DNA of 64,000 nucleotides from Streptomyces cyaneus (GCF_004028635.1 NZ_RQJW01000023.1:1-64000); one strand, 5' to 3'. Shown: positions 33,407 to 42,829, numbered from the stretch's first letter. Made by a program: numbers and translations. Notes: a model not told the origin generated them from the letters alone.

Positions 33407-35620
33407 TTACAGCTCCTTGATCCGGATGTCCCGGTACGAGACCACATCCGTCGTGCCGTGCACCTGGAGGCCGATGTGGCCGGAGGCGAACCGTCGTCCG
33501 TCCGTGCCCGGGTCGTCCGAGCGGGGCGGGGTGAAGTCCTGGCTGCCGATGTTGTCGAACTCGTTGATCAGCACGCCGTTGCGGTAGACCGAGTAGTGCT
33601 GGTCGACGACGCGGATCTCGTAGTCGTTCCAGGTGCCCTTCTGGGTGACGCCGGCACCGGCGAGGCCCACGCGGTCGAAGCCGTAGATCGAGCCCGTCTT
33701 GTACATGTCGCCGTCAGGACGGTCGAGCACCTGCACCTCGTGCCCGTACTTGATGGCGACCCACTCGGGCCGTGACTCCTCGGGGTGGTCGTGGATCCAC
33801 GGGAAGCGGACGAAGACACCGGAGTTGGCGTTGCCGGTGCCCGGGGCGTCGTCGCGCCACTGGAGCCGGAGCGAGAAGTCGCCGTACTTGCGCTCGGGGA
33901 ACCACAGCATGCCCAGCCCGGGCTTGCTGGTGCCACTCGTGATCGAGCCGTCGCCGTTCGGTGCGAACGAACCGCCGCCCACCTGCTGCCACTTGGCGAA
34001 CGACTCCGCGCTGCCGTCGAGGATCGTGCGGTAGCCCTCGGTCTGTCCGGGCTTGCCGATGCCTGACTGCCGGGCGGCCTTGCGGATGGCGTCGTACTCG
34101 CGCTGGTCGACGACCCCTTCCTTGAGCAGCTTGTCGAGGACCGTCGTCACGTGCTTGAGGAACAGCGCGTGGGACGTCCATTGCTTCTCGTCCTCGATCA
34201 ACTCGTTTATCCGGCAACGGTTGTTGGTGAGCCGGTTGGGGACGCCTGAGTCCACCGTGCCGACGATCACCGTCAACCGCTCGTCGAATTCGGGGCAGTT
34301 GGGGGCCGGGACCTGGCCGGCCACCACCGTGAAGGTCACCGTGCGGGCCGCGGAGGTGTTGCCGGCCTTGTCCGTCGCCCGGTACGCGAGGGTGTGCGTG
34401 CCCGCGCGGTCGACGACCACCGGGGCGCCGTACGCGAGATACGGCCCGCCGTCGAGCGAGTACTCGATCCGGTCGACACCCGAGCCGTGGTGCTCGTCGG
34501 TCGCGGTGACCGTCACCTTGGCGTTGCCGATGTACGCCCCGGACGAGTTCTTCGTGCCCTCGACACTCACGCCGGTGACCGGCGCGGTCGTGTCCGGCTG
34601 GGGCGCCGCCACGACCGTGAACTGCACGCTCTTCTCGGCCGCGACGTTCCCCGCCTTGTCGGTGGCCCGGTAGCGCACCGTATGGCTGCCGACCTCGTGC
34701 ACCATCACGGGCGCGGTGTACGGCTGCCAGGCGCCGGAGCCGATCGCGTACTCGATGGTGTTGACGCCGGAACCGGTGTCGGAGGCGGAGACGGTGACGG
34801 TCGCCATGTCGACGTACGTGCCGTCGGGGTTCTGCTCCCCGCTGACCGTCGCCGACGTCTCCGGCGGGGTCGTATCGTCGGTCTGCGGCGCCGCGACCGT
34901 GAACGCGACACTCTTCTCTGCCGAGACGTTCCCCGCTTTGTCGAAGGCGCGGTAACGGATCTTGTGGTCGCCGACCTGGTCGACGACGACCGGGGTGGTG
35001 TACGGCTGCCAGGCGCCCGCGTCGCCGATCGCGTATTCGGCGTGGTCGACCCCGGAGCCGCCCGCCTCGTCGGTGGCGTGGATCGCCACGCTCGCCGAAC
35101 CGACGTACTGCCCCTGCGAGTTCTGTGTCCCGCTGACGTGGGCCGACGCCTCGGGTGCCGTCGTGTCCTCGCCGCTGCCCTCGGTCACCACGAGGATGCC
35201 CTGCATCTGGCCGTGGCCGGGAATCGTGCAGTAGTAGCGGTAGCGGCCGGGAGTGAGCGTGACCTCGGCGGTGTGGCGGCCGCCCTGGTCGTCGTTCGGG
35301 TTGGCAAGGATGTTGAGCTGGACGTCGTTGTTGAACTCGGGGTCGGAGGTGTCGAACGTCAACGTGTGCGGCATTCCGGTGGTGTTGCCGGTCGCCGTGC
35401 TGTTCTCGAAGACGATCGTCGCCGTGCCTGCCACGGCGGTCGTGGGTGCCGAGGCGTACTTGGTGATGTCGTCGCCGGCGGTCCAGGTCAGGACCTGTTC
35501 GGCGGCTGCTTGCGGCTGCGGCAGCGGCTGTGGTTGTCCGGTCGCGGGCAACGCCTGCAGCCCGAGCACCACGAGCAGCGCGGCCAACAGGGCCGCCCAC
35601 ATTCTTCGTTGTCGTGTCAC
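33407..35620 (-). CDS. Secreted cupredoxin / Ig-like repeat / DUF1080 protein
   Basis: A 737-aa exported protein. The GTG start overlaps the stop of the upstream gene (GTGA). Order: signal peptide (RRMWAALLAALLVVLGLQAL); plastocyanin-like type-1 copper domain (about residues 40-145) with a full His-Cys-His-Met ligand set in GMPHTLTF and YYCTIPGHGQM; three similar beta-sandwich repeats (about 150-440), each ending near YRA.DKAGN; a short helical linker; and a C-terminal DUF1080 domain (about 540-737), the fold of 3-keto-glycoside hydrolases and concanavalin-like sugar binders. Probably an extracellular carbohydrate-active redox protein; exact substrate unknown. It is co-transcribed with the ThuA/sugar-dehydrogenase gene. 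Confidence 0.9.
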   Translation of the reverse strand: MTRQRRMWAALLAALLVVLGLQALPATGQPQPLPQPQAAAEQVLTWTAGDDITKYASAPTTAVAGTATIVFENSTATGNTTGMPHTLTFDTSDPEFNNDVQLNILANPNDDQGGRHTAEVTLTPGRYRYYCTIPGHGQMQGILVVTEGSGEDTTAPEASAHVSGTQNSQGQYVGSASVAIHATDEAGGSGVDHAEYAIGDAGAWQPYTTPVVVDQVGDHKIRYRAFDKAGNVSAEKSVAFTVAAPQTDDTTPPETSATVSGEQNPDGTYVDMATVTVSASDTGSGVNTIEYAIGSGAWQPYTAPVMVHEVGSHTVRYRATDKAGNVAAEKSVQFTVVAAPQPDTTAPVTGVSVEGTKNSSGAYIGNAKVTVTATDEHHGSGVDRIEYSLDGGPYLAYGAPVVVDRAGTHTLAYRATDKAGNTSAARTVTFTVVAGQVPAPNCPEFDERLTVIVGTVDSGVPNRLTNNRCRINELIEDEKQWTSHALFLKHVTTVLDKLLKEGVVDQREYDAIRKAARQSGIGKPGQTEGYRTILDGSAESFAKWQQVGGGSFAPNGDGSITSGTSKPGLGMLWFPERKYGDFSLRLQWRDDAPGTGNANSGVFVRFPWIHDHPEESRPEWVAIKYGHEVQVLDRPDGDMYKTGSIYGFDRVGLAGAGVTQKGTWNDYEIRVVDQHYSVYRNGVLINEFDNIGSQDFTPPRSDDPGTDGRRFASGHIGLQVHGTTDVVSYRDIRIKEL

Positions 35621-38094
35621 TGCGTCCCCCTCGCCAGCTGGTCGGCGGCCGGAGTGGGCCCGCCGCCCGTGTAAGTGACCCGCCACAGCGCCGACTTGAC
35701 GTCCGAGGTGAAGAAGCCGCGGCCGTAGTCGAGTACGTACAGCGCGCCGTCCGGACCGAACTTCCAGTCCATGAGGTTCTTGATGCCGTCGTTGCCGATC
35801 GGCACGATCTTCTTCAGCGACTCCGAGTGGACCGGCAGACCGCCGTCACCGTGCGTCTTCGGGTCGGTGATCACCGCGTTGCGCGGCTGGTCGGCGTCGT
35901 AGAAGTCGCCGACGAACCACTTGCCGTCCCAGTAGGCCGGCCACTTGGTCTCGCCGGCGCTCGCCGCGTCGTACCGGTAGAACGGCCCGTTCATCGCCGC
36001 CTGGCCTCCGCCCTTGAGCCACGGCAGCAGATACGTGGACTCCTCCTGCTTGTACGACGGGACACCGTTGGCGTCGCGCGGGAAGTCCGGGGCGCCGCCC
36101 TGAGGCGAGTACCAGATGTTGTTGCCGGTGACCGGCGGGAGGTTGACGAGGCCGTCGTTGTTCGGCGACTCGTTCTTCGGGTGGTCGCAGTCGTACCAGC
36201 CCAGTGGCTTGGTCGGGTCGGGCAGATTGCGGTCCCGGTAGGGCTGCTTGTTGCCCATGCAGTACGGCCAACCCCGGTTGCTCGCTTTGGTGATGACGGC
36301 GAACGTGTCGTACTTCGCCGGGCCCCACGTGGGGGAGGGCGCCGAGGCGTCCGGGCCGACCCAGCCCGCGTACAGGATGTCCGTCTTCTTGTCGACGAAG
36401 ATCCGAGCGGGGTTCCTGACCCCCATCACATAGATCTCGCCGCGCGTCTTGCCGCCGCCCTCGTCGGTCTCCCGGCCCGTGAAGAGGTTGCCCTCCGGCA
36501 GTGTGTACGTGCCGTCGGGCTCCGGGTGGATGCGCAGGATCTTGCCGTTGAGGTTGTTGGTGTTGCCGGCGGTGCGGCGCGCGTCGGCGAAGGACACGCC
36601 CTTGTAGTTCGGCTCGGGGTTGTTGCCCGAGTAACCGTCGCTGAAGCGGCTGGAGTTGTTGTCGCCCGTCGCGATGTACAGGTTGCCCTTGGAGTCCCAG
36701 GCCATCCCGCCGCCCGCATGGCAGCAACTGTGGACCTGCACCGGCCACTTGAGCAGCACTTTCTCACTGCCCATGTCCAGCTTGTCGGTGGCGAGGTCGA
36801 GCGTGAAGCGGGAGACGCGCCGCTCGGCCATCCTGGTGTCGCGGTTGATCTGGGAGTGCGGGGTGTAGTGCAGATACACCCAGCCGTTCTCCTCGAAGCG
36901 CGGGTCGAGTTCGATGCCGAGGAGCCCCTCCTCGACCTTGATCAGCTCGTCGCCACCGCCCTTGTTGCCGAAGACCGTCAACGCCCCGGCCAGGGTGACT
37001 TTCTTGGTCTTCGGGTCGTAGACGTGGATCTCGCCCTTGCCCTTGCCGATGTCCGGGTTGTTCCAGTCGGTGATCACCGGCTGGGAGGAGTCGGCGCCAC
37101 CCCGGCCGATGTACAGGACGCGGCCGTCGGGAGCCGTGACCAGGCCGTGCGGCTCGCCGATCTGGTCGTTTTGGCCGGGCTGGTTGGGCTGGGTGAGGCG
37201 CTCGGCCTTGTAGTTGCCGGTGATGGTGGCCTTGCAGTCGGCCCGCACGAGCCGGGTGGTCCACAGCAGGGCGCCGCGCAGATGCGTACGGAAGTCGGTC
37301 TCGTCGTACGACGACACCGTGCCGCCCATGCCGGTGTAGAAGGAGCGGCCGCCGTCGTAGTCACGGCACCAACTCACCGGATGGTCCCAGCCGTTGGCGC
37401 CCGTGCCCGGCTGGTAGCTCGACTCCCGTACCCGGGCCACGGTGTGCACCGCACCCGACGGGTTCTTCGCCCAGTTCAGCCACTTGTCCGGCCGTTTCCA
37501 CTGCACCGGCAGTTCCTTGGTGGCCGGATGCTGCCGGTCACCGACCTCGACGACGGCTCGCTGTACGTTCGTCGGGCCGCCGGCCGCCGGGCGGGCGCCG
37601 ACGAGGCCGGTGAACCAGTCCGAGTACGGCTCGGCGCGGGCCGCGTCATGGATGCCGACGAAACCGCCGCCCGCCTCCATATAGGCCTCCAGGCCCGCCT
37701 CCTGCTCGGGGTCGAGGACGTCGCCGCCGCCGGTCAGGAACACGATGGCGTTGAAACGGCCCAGCTCGGTCTCATCGGTGAAGACCGAGGCGTCGTTCGT
37801 GGCCTCGACCTTGAAACGCTGGTCGGTCGGACCCGACAGGCCGATCTTCTCGATCGCCTCGATGCCGGCGTTCACCAGAGGCGACTCGTCGCCGGCGGCC
37901 GCGGACCCGTAGAAGATGAGCACCCGAACATTCGCGCCGCCCGGCGGCGACTTGACGGACATCGTTGTCAGGGGTGGTTCCGGAACCGGGCGCGCGTCGG
38001 CCGCCGGAGCCGACATCAGCCCGGCGGCGACGATCCCGGTGGTCACAGTGGCCACCCAGGTCTGTCTTCTCGTGCTCAACCCTCGTAAGTGCAT
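35617..38094 (-). CDS. Secreted ThuA-domain / glucose-sorbosone dehydrogenase fusion
   Basis: An 825-aa exported enzyme. The ATG at 38094 follows GGAGGTG and starts a signal peptide (RRQTWVATVTTGIVAAGLMSAP). Residues about 55-290 are a ThuA-like glutamine-amidotransferase fold (VRVLIFYGS, FLTGGGDVL, GGGFVGIHDAA, GRSFYTGMGG) linked to trehalose/disaccharide use. The remainder is a GSDH six-blade propeller (GLLGIELDPRFEENGWVYLHYTP, HAGGGMAWDSKGNLYIATGDN, VRNPARIFVD, DWKFGPDGALYVLDYG), which in relatives binds PQQ and oxidises sugars. A CCH segment (VHSCCHAGG) may bind metal. Together with the next gene it suggests outer-surface sugar oxidation or cleavage. Confidence 0.92.
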   Translation of the reverse strand: MHLRGLSTRRQTWVATVTTGIVAAGLMSAPAADARPVPEPPLTTMSVKSPPGGANVRVLIFYGSAAAGDESPLVNAGIEAIEKIGLSGPTDQRFKVEATNDASVFTDETELGRFNAIVFLTGGGDVLDPEQEAGLEAYMEAGGGFVGIHDAARAEPYSDWFTGLVGARPAAGGPTNVQRAVVEVGDRQHPATKELPVQWKRPDKWLNWAKNPSGAVHTVARVRESSYQPGTGANGWDHPVSWCRDYDGGRSFYTGMGGTVSSYDETDFRTHLRGALLWTTRLVRADCKATITGNYKAERLTQPNQPGQNDQIGEPHGLVTAPDGRVLYIGRGGADSSQPVITDWNNPDIGKGKGEIHVYDPKTKKVTLAGALTVFGNKGGGDELIKVEEGLLGIELDPRFEENGWVYLHYTPHSQINRDTRMAERRVSRFTLDLATDKLDMGSEKVLLKWPVQVHSCCHAGGGMAWDSKGNLYIATGDNNSSRFSDGYSGNNPEPNYKGVSFADARRTAGNTNNLNGKILRIHPEPDGTYTLPEGNLFTGRETDEGGGKTRGEIYVMGVRNPARIFVDKKTDILYAGWVGPDASAPSPTWGPAKYDTFAVITKASNRGWPYCMGNKQPYRDRNLPDPTKPLGWYDCDHPKNESPNNDGLVNLPPVTGNNIWYSPQGGAPDFPRDANGVPSYKQEESTYLLPWLKGGGQAAMNGPFYRYDAASAGETKWPAYWDGKWFVGDFYDADQPRNAVITDPKTHGDGGLPVHSESLKKIVPIGNDGIKNLMDWKFGPDGALYVLDYGRGFFTSDVKSALWRVTYTGGGPTPAADQLARGTQ

Positions 38095-38128
38095 GGGCAC
38101 CTCCACGGTCACAGCAACAGCGACAAGG

Positions 38129-38157
38129 AAGCTAGACCCCTTTGAACGACTCGCCAA
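38129..38157 (-). promoter_or_regulatory. Promoter of the ThuA/dehydrogenase operon
   Basis: On the minus strand, -35 TTGGCG (38157-38152) and -10 TAGCTT (38134-38129) are 17 bp apart, a sigma-HrdB-like arrangement. They lie about 35 bases upstream of the ATG at 38094. Confidence 0.6.
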
Positions 38158-38272
38158 TACCTATGGCCGTACTGGGACCAACTTTGTCCTGCATGTGGAT
38201 AAACGGCGGAGTGGCCGGTACCGTCTCACCGGTTCATCCCCGTAATTTCCGTACCGCCGTAGGGAGTTCGGC

Positions 38273-39280
38273 ATGAACGAGGGCAGCTTCGGCAGACGCG
38301 GCTTCGACCGGCGTGCCTTCAACAGACGCGTGTTGCTGGGCGGTGCGACCGTCGCGACATCGTTGTCCCTGGCGTCGGTGCCCGAGGCCGTGAGCGCCGA
38401 AACACCCCCGAGGACGGCCCCGGCCGGCGGCGAGGTCCGGCACATCAAGCTGTACGCCGAGAAGCTCGCCGACGGACAGATGGGCTACGGCCTGGAGAAG
38501 GGTAAGGCCACGATCCCCGGCCCGCTGATCGAGCTCAACGAGGGCGACACTCTGCACGTCGAGTTCGAGAACACGATGGACGTGCCGGTGAGCCTGCACG
38601 TCCACGGCCTCGACTACGAAATCACCAGCGACGGCACGAAGTTGAACAAGAGCGACGTCGAGCCCGGCGGCACCCGCACCTACACCTGGCGCACCCACGC
38701 CCCCGGCCGCCGCAAGGACGGCACCTGGCGGGCGGGCAGCGCCGGTTACTGGCACTACCACGACCACGTCGTCGGCACCGAGCACGGCACGGGCGGCATC
38801 CGCAAGGGCCTCTACGGGCCGGTGATCGTCCGGCGCAAGGGCGACATCCTCCCGGACGCGACCCACACCATCGTCTTCAACGACATGCTGATCAACAACA
38901 AGCCGGCGCACAGCGGTCCCGACTTCGAGGCGACGGTGGGCGATCGCGTCGAGTTCGTGATGATCACGCACGGCGAGTACTACCACACCTTCCACATGCA
39001 CGGTCACCGCTGGGCGGACAACCGCACGGGCATGCTCACCGGGCCCGACGACCCCAGCCAGGTCATCGACAACAAGATCGTCGGCCCGGCTGACTCGTTC
39101 GGGTTCCAGGTGATCGCGGGGGAGGGGGTCGGGGCGGGGGCGTGGATGTACCACTGCCATGTGCAGAGCCACTCCGACATGGGGATGGTGGGGTTGTTCC
39201 TGGTGAAGAAGGCGGACGGGACGATTCCCGGGTACGAGCCGCACGAGCACGGAAATCAGTCGGGCGAGCACGAACACTGA
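38273..39280 (+). CDS. Two-domain small laccase (SLAC-type multicopper oxidase)
   Basis: A 335-aa secreted copper oxidase. The N-terminus has RRAFNRRVLLGG followed by a hydrophobic run, a Tat-type signal. The copper-binding motifs are HVHG, HYHDH, HTFHMHGH and HCHVQSHSDMGM, the last holding the type-1 Cys and axial Met. The short two-domain length and overall pattern match the trimeric small laccase of S. coelicolor (SLAC). It oxidises phenols using oxygen and can act on lignin-type compounds, which fits the nearby protocatechuate operon. GGGAG precedes the ATG. It is divergent from the copper-domain sugar operon. Confidence 0.95.
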   Translation: MNEGSFGRRGFDRRAFNRRVLLGGATVATSLSLASVPEAVSAETPPRTAPAGGEVRHIKLYAEKLADGQMGYGLEKGKATIPGPLIELNEGDTLHVEFENTMDVPVSLHVHGLDYEITSDGTKLNKSDVEPGGTRTYTWRTHAPGRRKDGTWRAGSAGYWHYHDHVVGTEHGTGGIRKGLYGPVIVRRKGDILPDATHTIVFNDMLINNKPAHSGPDFEATVGDRVEFVMITHGEYYHTFHMHGHRWADNRTGMLTGPDDPSQVIDNKIVGPADSFGFQVIAGEGVGAGAWMYHCHVQSHSDMGMVGLFLVKKADGTIPGYEPHEHGNQSGEHEH

Positions 39281-39294
39281 CGCATCATGGGCGG

Positions 39295-40233
39295 GTGACG
39301 CTTGTTCTGACGCGTGGTGACCTGGAGTCCGTACTACAGCCGCAGGCTTGCCTGACCGCGCTGCGAGAGGGATTCCGGGACGCGGACGCCATACGGGTCG
39401 CAGGGCAGCGGCTGCGGACCGATCTGCCGTTCCCGGGCACGGCCACCGCGCTGATCCCCGGCCTGCTGCCGGGCATCGAGGCGTACACCGTGAAGGTCAA
39501 CGCCAAGTTCCCCGGCGCGCGGCCCGCGTTGCGCGGGGTGGTCTGCCTGCACAGCGGGCGGGACGGGGAGTTGCTGGCGCTGCTGGACTCGGCCACGGTG
39601 ACGGCGTGGCGTACGGGGCTGTCGGCGGCGTTGGGTACGCACGTGCTGGCCGGCTCGGGAGAAGTCCTCGGCGTGATCGGTGCCGGCGCCCAGGCCGAGT
39701 TGATGGTGCGCGGGCTGGCCGTGCTGCGGCCGCGGCGCGCACTCGTCGTCCATGACACTGACGCGGACCGGGCCGCCGCGTTCGCCGCACGGCACGGAGG
39801 CGGCCGGGTGGTCGGCTCGGCGAGAGAGGTCGCGGCGACCGCCGACACCGTACTGCTGGCGACCTGGTCGCGGGCGCCGCTGCTGCGGCTGTCGGACACG
39901 CGGGACGGCCAGCACTTCACGAGCCTGGGCGCCGACGAGCCCGGCAAGCAGGAGCTGGCCGCCGATCTCCTTCGAGCCGCGCTGCTCGTCGTGGACGACC
40001 GTGAACTCGCCGCGAACATGGGGGCGTTGGCGGCGCCCGGCCTTCCGGTGGCGGCTGCGCAGGCCACCCTGGGGGAGGTGCTGCGGGGCGCGCATCCGGG
40101 GCGCGTGAGCGTCGAGGGCCGTACCGTCTACGCGCCGGTCGGGCTGCCCTGGCAGGACCTGGCGCTGAGCTGGGTGGCGTATCGGGCGGCGGAGCGGCAG
40201 GGTGTGGGGCGGCGGGTGGATCTGCTGGCGTGA
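39295..40233 (+). CDS. Ornithine cyclodeaminase / mu-crystallin family protein
   Basis: A 312-aa NAD(P)-binding protein. The Rossmann motif GVIGAGAQAELMVRGL (around residue 125) and the N-terminal KVNAKFPGARPALRGVVCLHSG region are typical of the OCD/mu-crystallin/ketimine-reductase family. Members deaminate ornithine, reduce cyclic ketimines or make amino acids for metabolites, so the reaction is not assignable here. GTG 39295 is taken as start, 14 bases after the laccase stop, so it may be co-transcribed with it, though the ribosome-binding site is weak. Confidence 0.88.
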   Translation: MTLVLTRGDLESVLQPQACLTALREGFRDADAIRVAGQRLRTDLPFPGTATALIPGLLPGIEAYTVKVNAKFPGARPALRGVVCLHSGRDGELLALLDSATVTAWRTGLSAALGTHVLAGSGEVLGVIGAGAQAELMVRGLAVLRPRRALVVHDTDADRAAAFAARHGGGRVVGSAREVAATADTVLLATWSRAPLLRLSDTRDGQHFTSLGADEPGKQELAADLLRAALLVVDDRELAANMGALAAPGLPVAAAQATLGEVLRGAHPGRVSVEGRTVYAPVGLPWQDLALSWVAYRAAERQGVGRRVDLLA

Positions 40234-40265
40234 GGCGTGAGTTCCAGCAGCGGTTTCGGTGATCC

Positions 40266-40277
40266 GAGAGCGCTCTC
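40266..40277. promoter_or_regulatory. GAGAGCGCTCTC palindrome, LacI-type operator
   Basis: A perfect 12-bp palindrome lies 57 bp upstream of the second LacI gene. It closely resembles the GGGAGCGCTCCC boxes bound by sugar-responsive LacI regulators such as CebR in Streptomyces. It probably mediates autoregulation. Confidence 0.7.
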
Positions 40278-40334
40278 ACCTCCGGCTCCCGCCACGGCTA
40301 TCCTGATCCGCAGCCACCCACGAGGAGCCCCGAA

Positions 40335-41372
40335 GTGACCGACACCGCCCAGCGCCCCACCCTGGAGGCCGTGGCCGCACGGGCCGGGGTCTCGCGGGCC
40401 ACCGTGTCCCGGGTGGTCAACGGCGGGGACGGGGTGCGCGAGCCCCTCGTGGAGCGGGTCCGCAAGGCGGTGGAGGAGCTCGGGTACGTGCCCAACCAGG
40501 CCGCTCGCAGCCTGGTCACCCGGCGGCACGACGCCATCGCCGTCGTCGTCGCCGAACCGGAGACCCGCGTCTTCGCCGACCCCTTCTTCGCGCTGCAACT
40601 CCGTGGGATCAGCAAGGAGTTGACGGCACACGACAACCAGCTGGTACTGCTCCTCACAGAGGGTCGCGACGACCACGCCCGGGTCGGCCGCTATCTCGCC
40701 GGCGGGCATGTCGACGGAGCGCTCGTCTTCTCACTGCACCTCGACGACCCGCTGCCCGGACTGATCCAGCACGCCGGAGTCCCCACCGTGTTCGGCGGAC
40801 GCCCCGACTGGAGCGGCGACCGGCGTGGCGTGGTGTACGTCGACAGCGACAACCGTGGCGGCGCCCGCGACGCTGTACGCCACCTCGTCGGCCTCGGCCG
40901 CAGCCGCATCGCGCACATCACCGGCGCCCTCGACCAGACGTCGGCGGTGGACCGGCTCGACGGCTACCGGGATGTCATGGTCGACGCCGATCCGCGGCTC
41001 ATCGTCGAGGGCGACTTCACACCGGCCGGCGGCGAGCGGGCGATGCGGGAACTCCTCGTACGCTGCCCGGACCTGGACGCCGTGTTCGCCGCCAACGACC
41101 TCACCGCGGCGGGGGCACTGCGGGTGCTGCGTGAGTCGGGGCGGCGGGTGCCGGAGGACGTCGCGGTGGTCGGGTTCGACGACATGCTGCCGGTCGCGGA
41201 ACAGACCGAGCCGTCGCTCACGACGGTCCGTCAGGACATAGAGGAGATGGGCCGGTTGATGGCCCGGCTGTTGCTCCGGGGCCTCGACCGGCACGCAGTC
41301 GAGCAGGGCGTCGGCGCCGCACCGTCCAGTGTGGTGCTGCCTACCACGCTGGTACGTCGCGCGTCCGCGTAG
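40335..41372 (+). CDS. LacI-family transcriptional regulator
   Basis: A 345-aa repressor starting at GTG 40335 behind GAGGAG. The N-terminal HTH and hinge are clear (TLEAVAARAGVSRATVSRVVNG, residues 9-30; PNQAARSLVTRR at the hinge). The effector domain has DGALVFS, DAVFAANDLTAAGALRVLRE and VVGFDDMLPVAEQTEPSLTTVRQ. A perfect operator-like palindrome is just upstream. There is no sugar transport or glycosidase gene beside it, so beyond itself its target is probably elsewhere. Confidence 0.93.
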   Translation: MTDTAQRPTLEAVAARAGVSRATVSRVVNGGDGVREPLVERVRKAVEELGYVPNQAARSLVTRRHDAIAVVVAEPETRVFADPFFALQLRGISKELTAHDNQLVLLLTEGRDDHARVGRYLAGGHVDGALVFSLHLDDPLPGLIQHAGVPTVFGGRPDWSGDRRGVVYVDSDNRGGARDAVRHLVGLGRSRIAHITGALDQTSAVDRLDGYRDVMVDADPRLIVEGDFTPAGGERAMRELLVRCPDLDAVFAANDLTAAGALRVLRESGRRVPEDVAVVGFDDMLPVAEQTEPSLTTVRQDIEEMGRLMARLLLRGLDRHAVEQGVGAAPSSVVLPTTLVRRASA

Positions 41373-41438
41373 TCCGGTCGTCCGTGTAGTCGGGTCGTCC
41401 GTGTAATCCGGCCGTCCGCGCAGTCCGGTCGTCCGTGC
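41371..41438. repeat. 17-bp tandem repeat, four copies
   Basis: Four copies of a 17-bp unit near AGTCCGGTCGTCCGTGT begin at the LacI stop codon and fill most of the gap to the convergent VOC gene. Copies differ at one to four positions. Confidence 0.85.
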
Positions 41439-41471
41439 GCAGTACGGCCGGCCGAGGCATTGGTCCCCCCC

Positions 41472-42263
41472 TCAGCTCTGCGGCGGCGCGCTCTTGATCA
41501 CCGCGAAGCGTGCGCCGTACGGGTCGGTGAGCTTGGCGATACGGCCGACGTCCGGCAGGTCGGTGGCCGGCATACGGACCGTGCCGCCCAGCTCCTGCGC
41601 CTTGGCGACCGTGGCGTCGGTGTCCGTGACCTCGAAGTACGGCAGCCAGTACGCCGGTCCCTGCGCCTCCGCCGGGTCGTCGGCCTTGTCGACGACCCCG
41701 CCGAACATGGCGTCCTCCCCTTCTCCGGCCGGGCCGAACGTCGTGTACGTGCCGCCGTAGAAGTCCAGAGCGAAGGTCTCCAGTCCCAGCGTCGCGTGGT
41801 AGAAGCCTGCCGCGGCCGGTACGTCCGTGGTGTACAGCTCCAACCAGCACAGCGAGCCGGGCTCCTGGACGACGTCGAGGCCCTTGTTGCTTCCGGGCTG
41901 CCAGAGGCCGAAGGACACGCCCGCCTTGTCGGCGAGGATGGCCATGCGGCCCAGGTCCATCACGTCCATGGGCTGGATCAGCACCGAGCCGTGCGCCTGC
42001 TCGGCCGCCTTCGCGGTGGCGTCCGCGTCCGGTGTCTGGAAGTACACCGTCCAGGACGGCGGACCCTGCTCCTCGGTGGTCTGCATACCGCCGGCCGTCG
42101 TCCTGCCGTCCAGTTGGAAGAGCCCGTACCCGCCGGTCTCGGGCCCACCCGGCTGGAACCGCCAGCCGAACAGGCCGCCGTAGAAGGAACTGGCGCCCTC
42201 GATGTCGGGTGTGCCGAGATCGATCCAGTTCGGCGCGCCGGTGACATAACGAGTGGTGAGCAT
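41472..42263 (-). CDS. Two-domain VOC/glyoxalase-family protein
   Basis: A 263-aa protein made of two vicinal-oxygen-chelate halves. The first begins GAPNWIDLGTPDIEGASSFYGGLFGW and the second SLCWLELYTTDVPAAAGFYHATLGL, each ending in an ADPYGARFAVI/ADKAGVSFGLWQP strand. Such doubled proteins are common in Streptomyces and include dioxygenases, resistance proteins and uncharacterised enzymes. The usual metal His is replaced in the first half, so activity is uncertain. Of two adjacent ATGs the second (42263) is better spaced from GAGGAGGG. Confidence 0.88.
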   Translation of the reverse strand: MLTTRYVTGAPNWIDLGTPDIEGASSFYGGLFGWRFQPGGPETGGYGLFQLDGRTTAGGMQTTEEQGPPSWTVYFQTPDADATAKAAEQAHGSVLIQPMDVMDLGRMAILADKAGVSFGLWQPGSNKGLDVVQEPGSLCWLELYTTDVPAAAGFYHATLGLETFALDFYGGTYTTFGPAGEGEDAMFGGVVDKADDPAEAQGPAYWLPYFEVTDTDATVAKAQELGGTVRMPATDLPDVGRIAKLTDPYGARFAVIKSAPPQS

Positions 42264-42558
42264 CATCGCCCTCCTCGGAAGGGTCCCGTTGCCTGTTGTG
42301 CTGTCCGTTCTGCTGTCTGCTCTGCCGAGTCTTGCACCGCCCACTGACAATCGCTGCCGGAGCGCTGCCGCCGGCTGAGGCGACGGCCGTGGTCACCGTA
42401 GGTGACCGGCAAGGGCCTTCCTGGTTTTCACCCGTTTCCGCGCGCCGCCGTGCACCGCGGCGCGCGGAGGGAGACCATCGAGTCGGCCGGGGGCCCTGCG
42501 GCGCGGCGTTGATCCCGCGTTGATCGAACGTTTTTCGCCGACCGGCACGATCCTGCGC

Positions 42559-42810
42559 ATGCACATCGACACGATCACGACGGTCACCTCGCCCGAGCTG
42601 GACTGGCAGCAGGAGGCGTTGTGCGCGCAGACCGGGGCGGACTTCTTCTTCCCCGAGCCGGGCAGCTCCGTACGGGAGGCGAAGCGGATCTGCGGCCTGT
42701 GCCCGATCCGCTCCGCCTGCCTCGAGTACGCGCTCGACAACGACGAACGCTTCGGCGTCTGGGGCGGCCTGTCGGAGAAGGAACGCCTGGCGCTCAGGCG
42801 TACGTCACGC
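42559..42810 (+). CDS. WhiB-like (Wbl) iron-sulfur regulator
   Basis: An 83/84-residue Wbl protein with the four conserved cysteines C22, C45, C48 and C54 that hold a [4Fe-4S] cluster, and the GVWGG turn at 66-70 followed by the basic ERLALRRTSR tail. The spacing (ALC, RIC-GLC, SAC) fits the WhiB/WhiB2-like branch rather than WblE, though I cannot assign a specific paralogue. Wbl proteins bind the principal sigma factor and alter development, redox response or resistance. The ATG at 42559 is taken; an upstream in-frame TTG would add 13 residues without a binding site. The stop codon follows at 42811-42813. Confidence 0.92.
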
Positions 42811-42829
42811 TGAACCGCCACGTCCGCGT

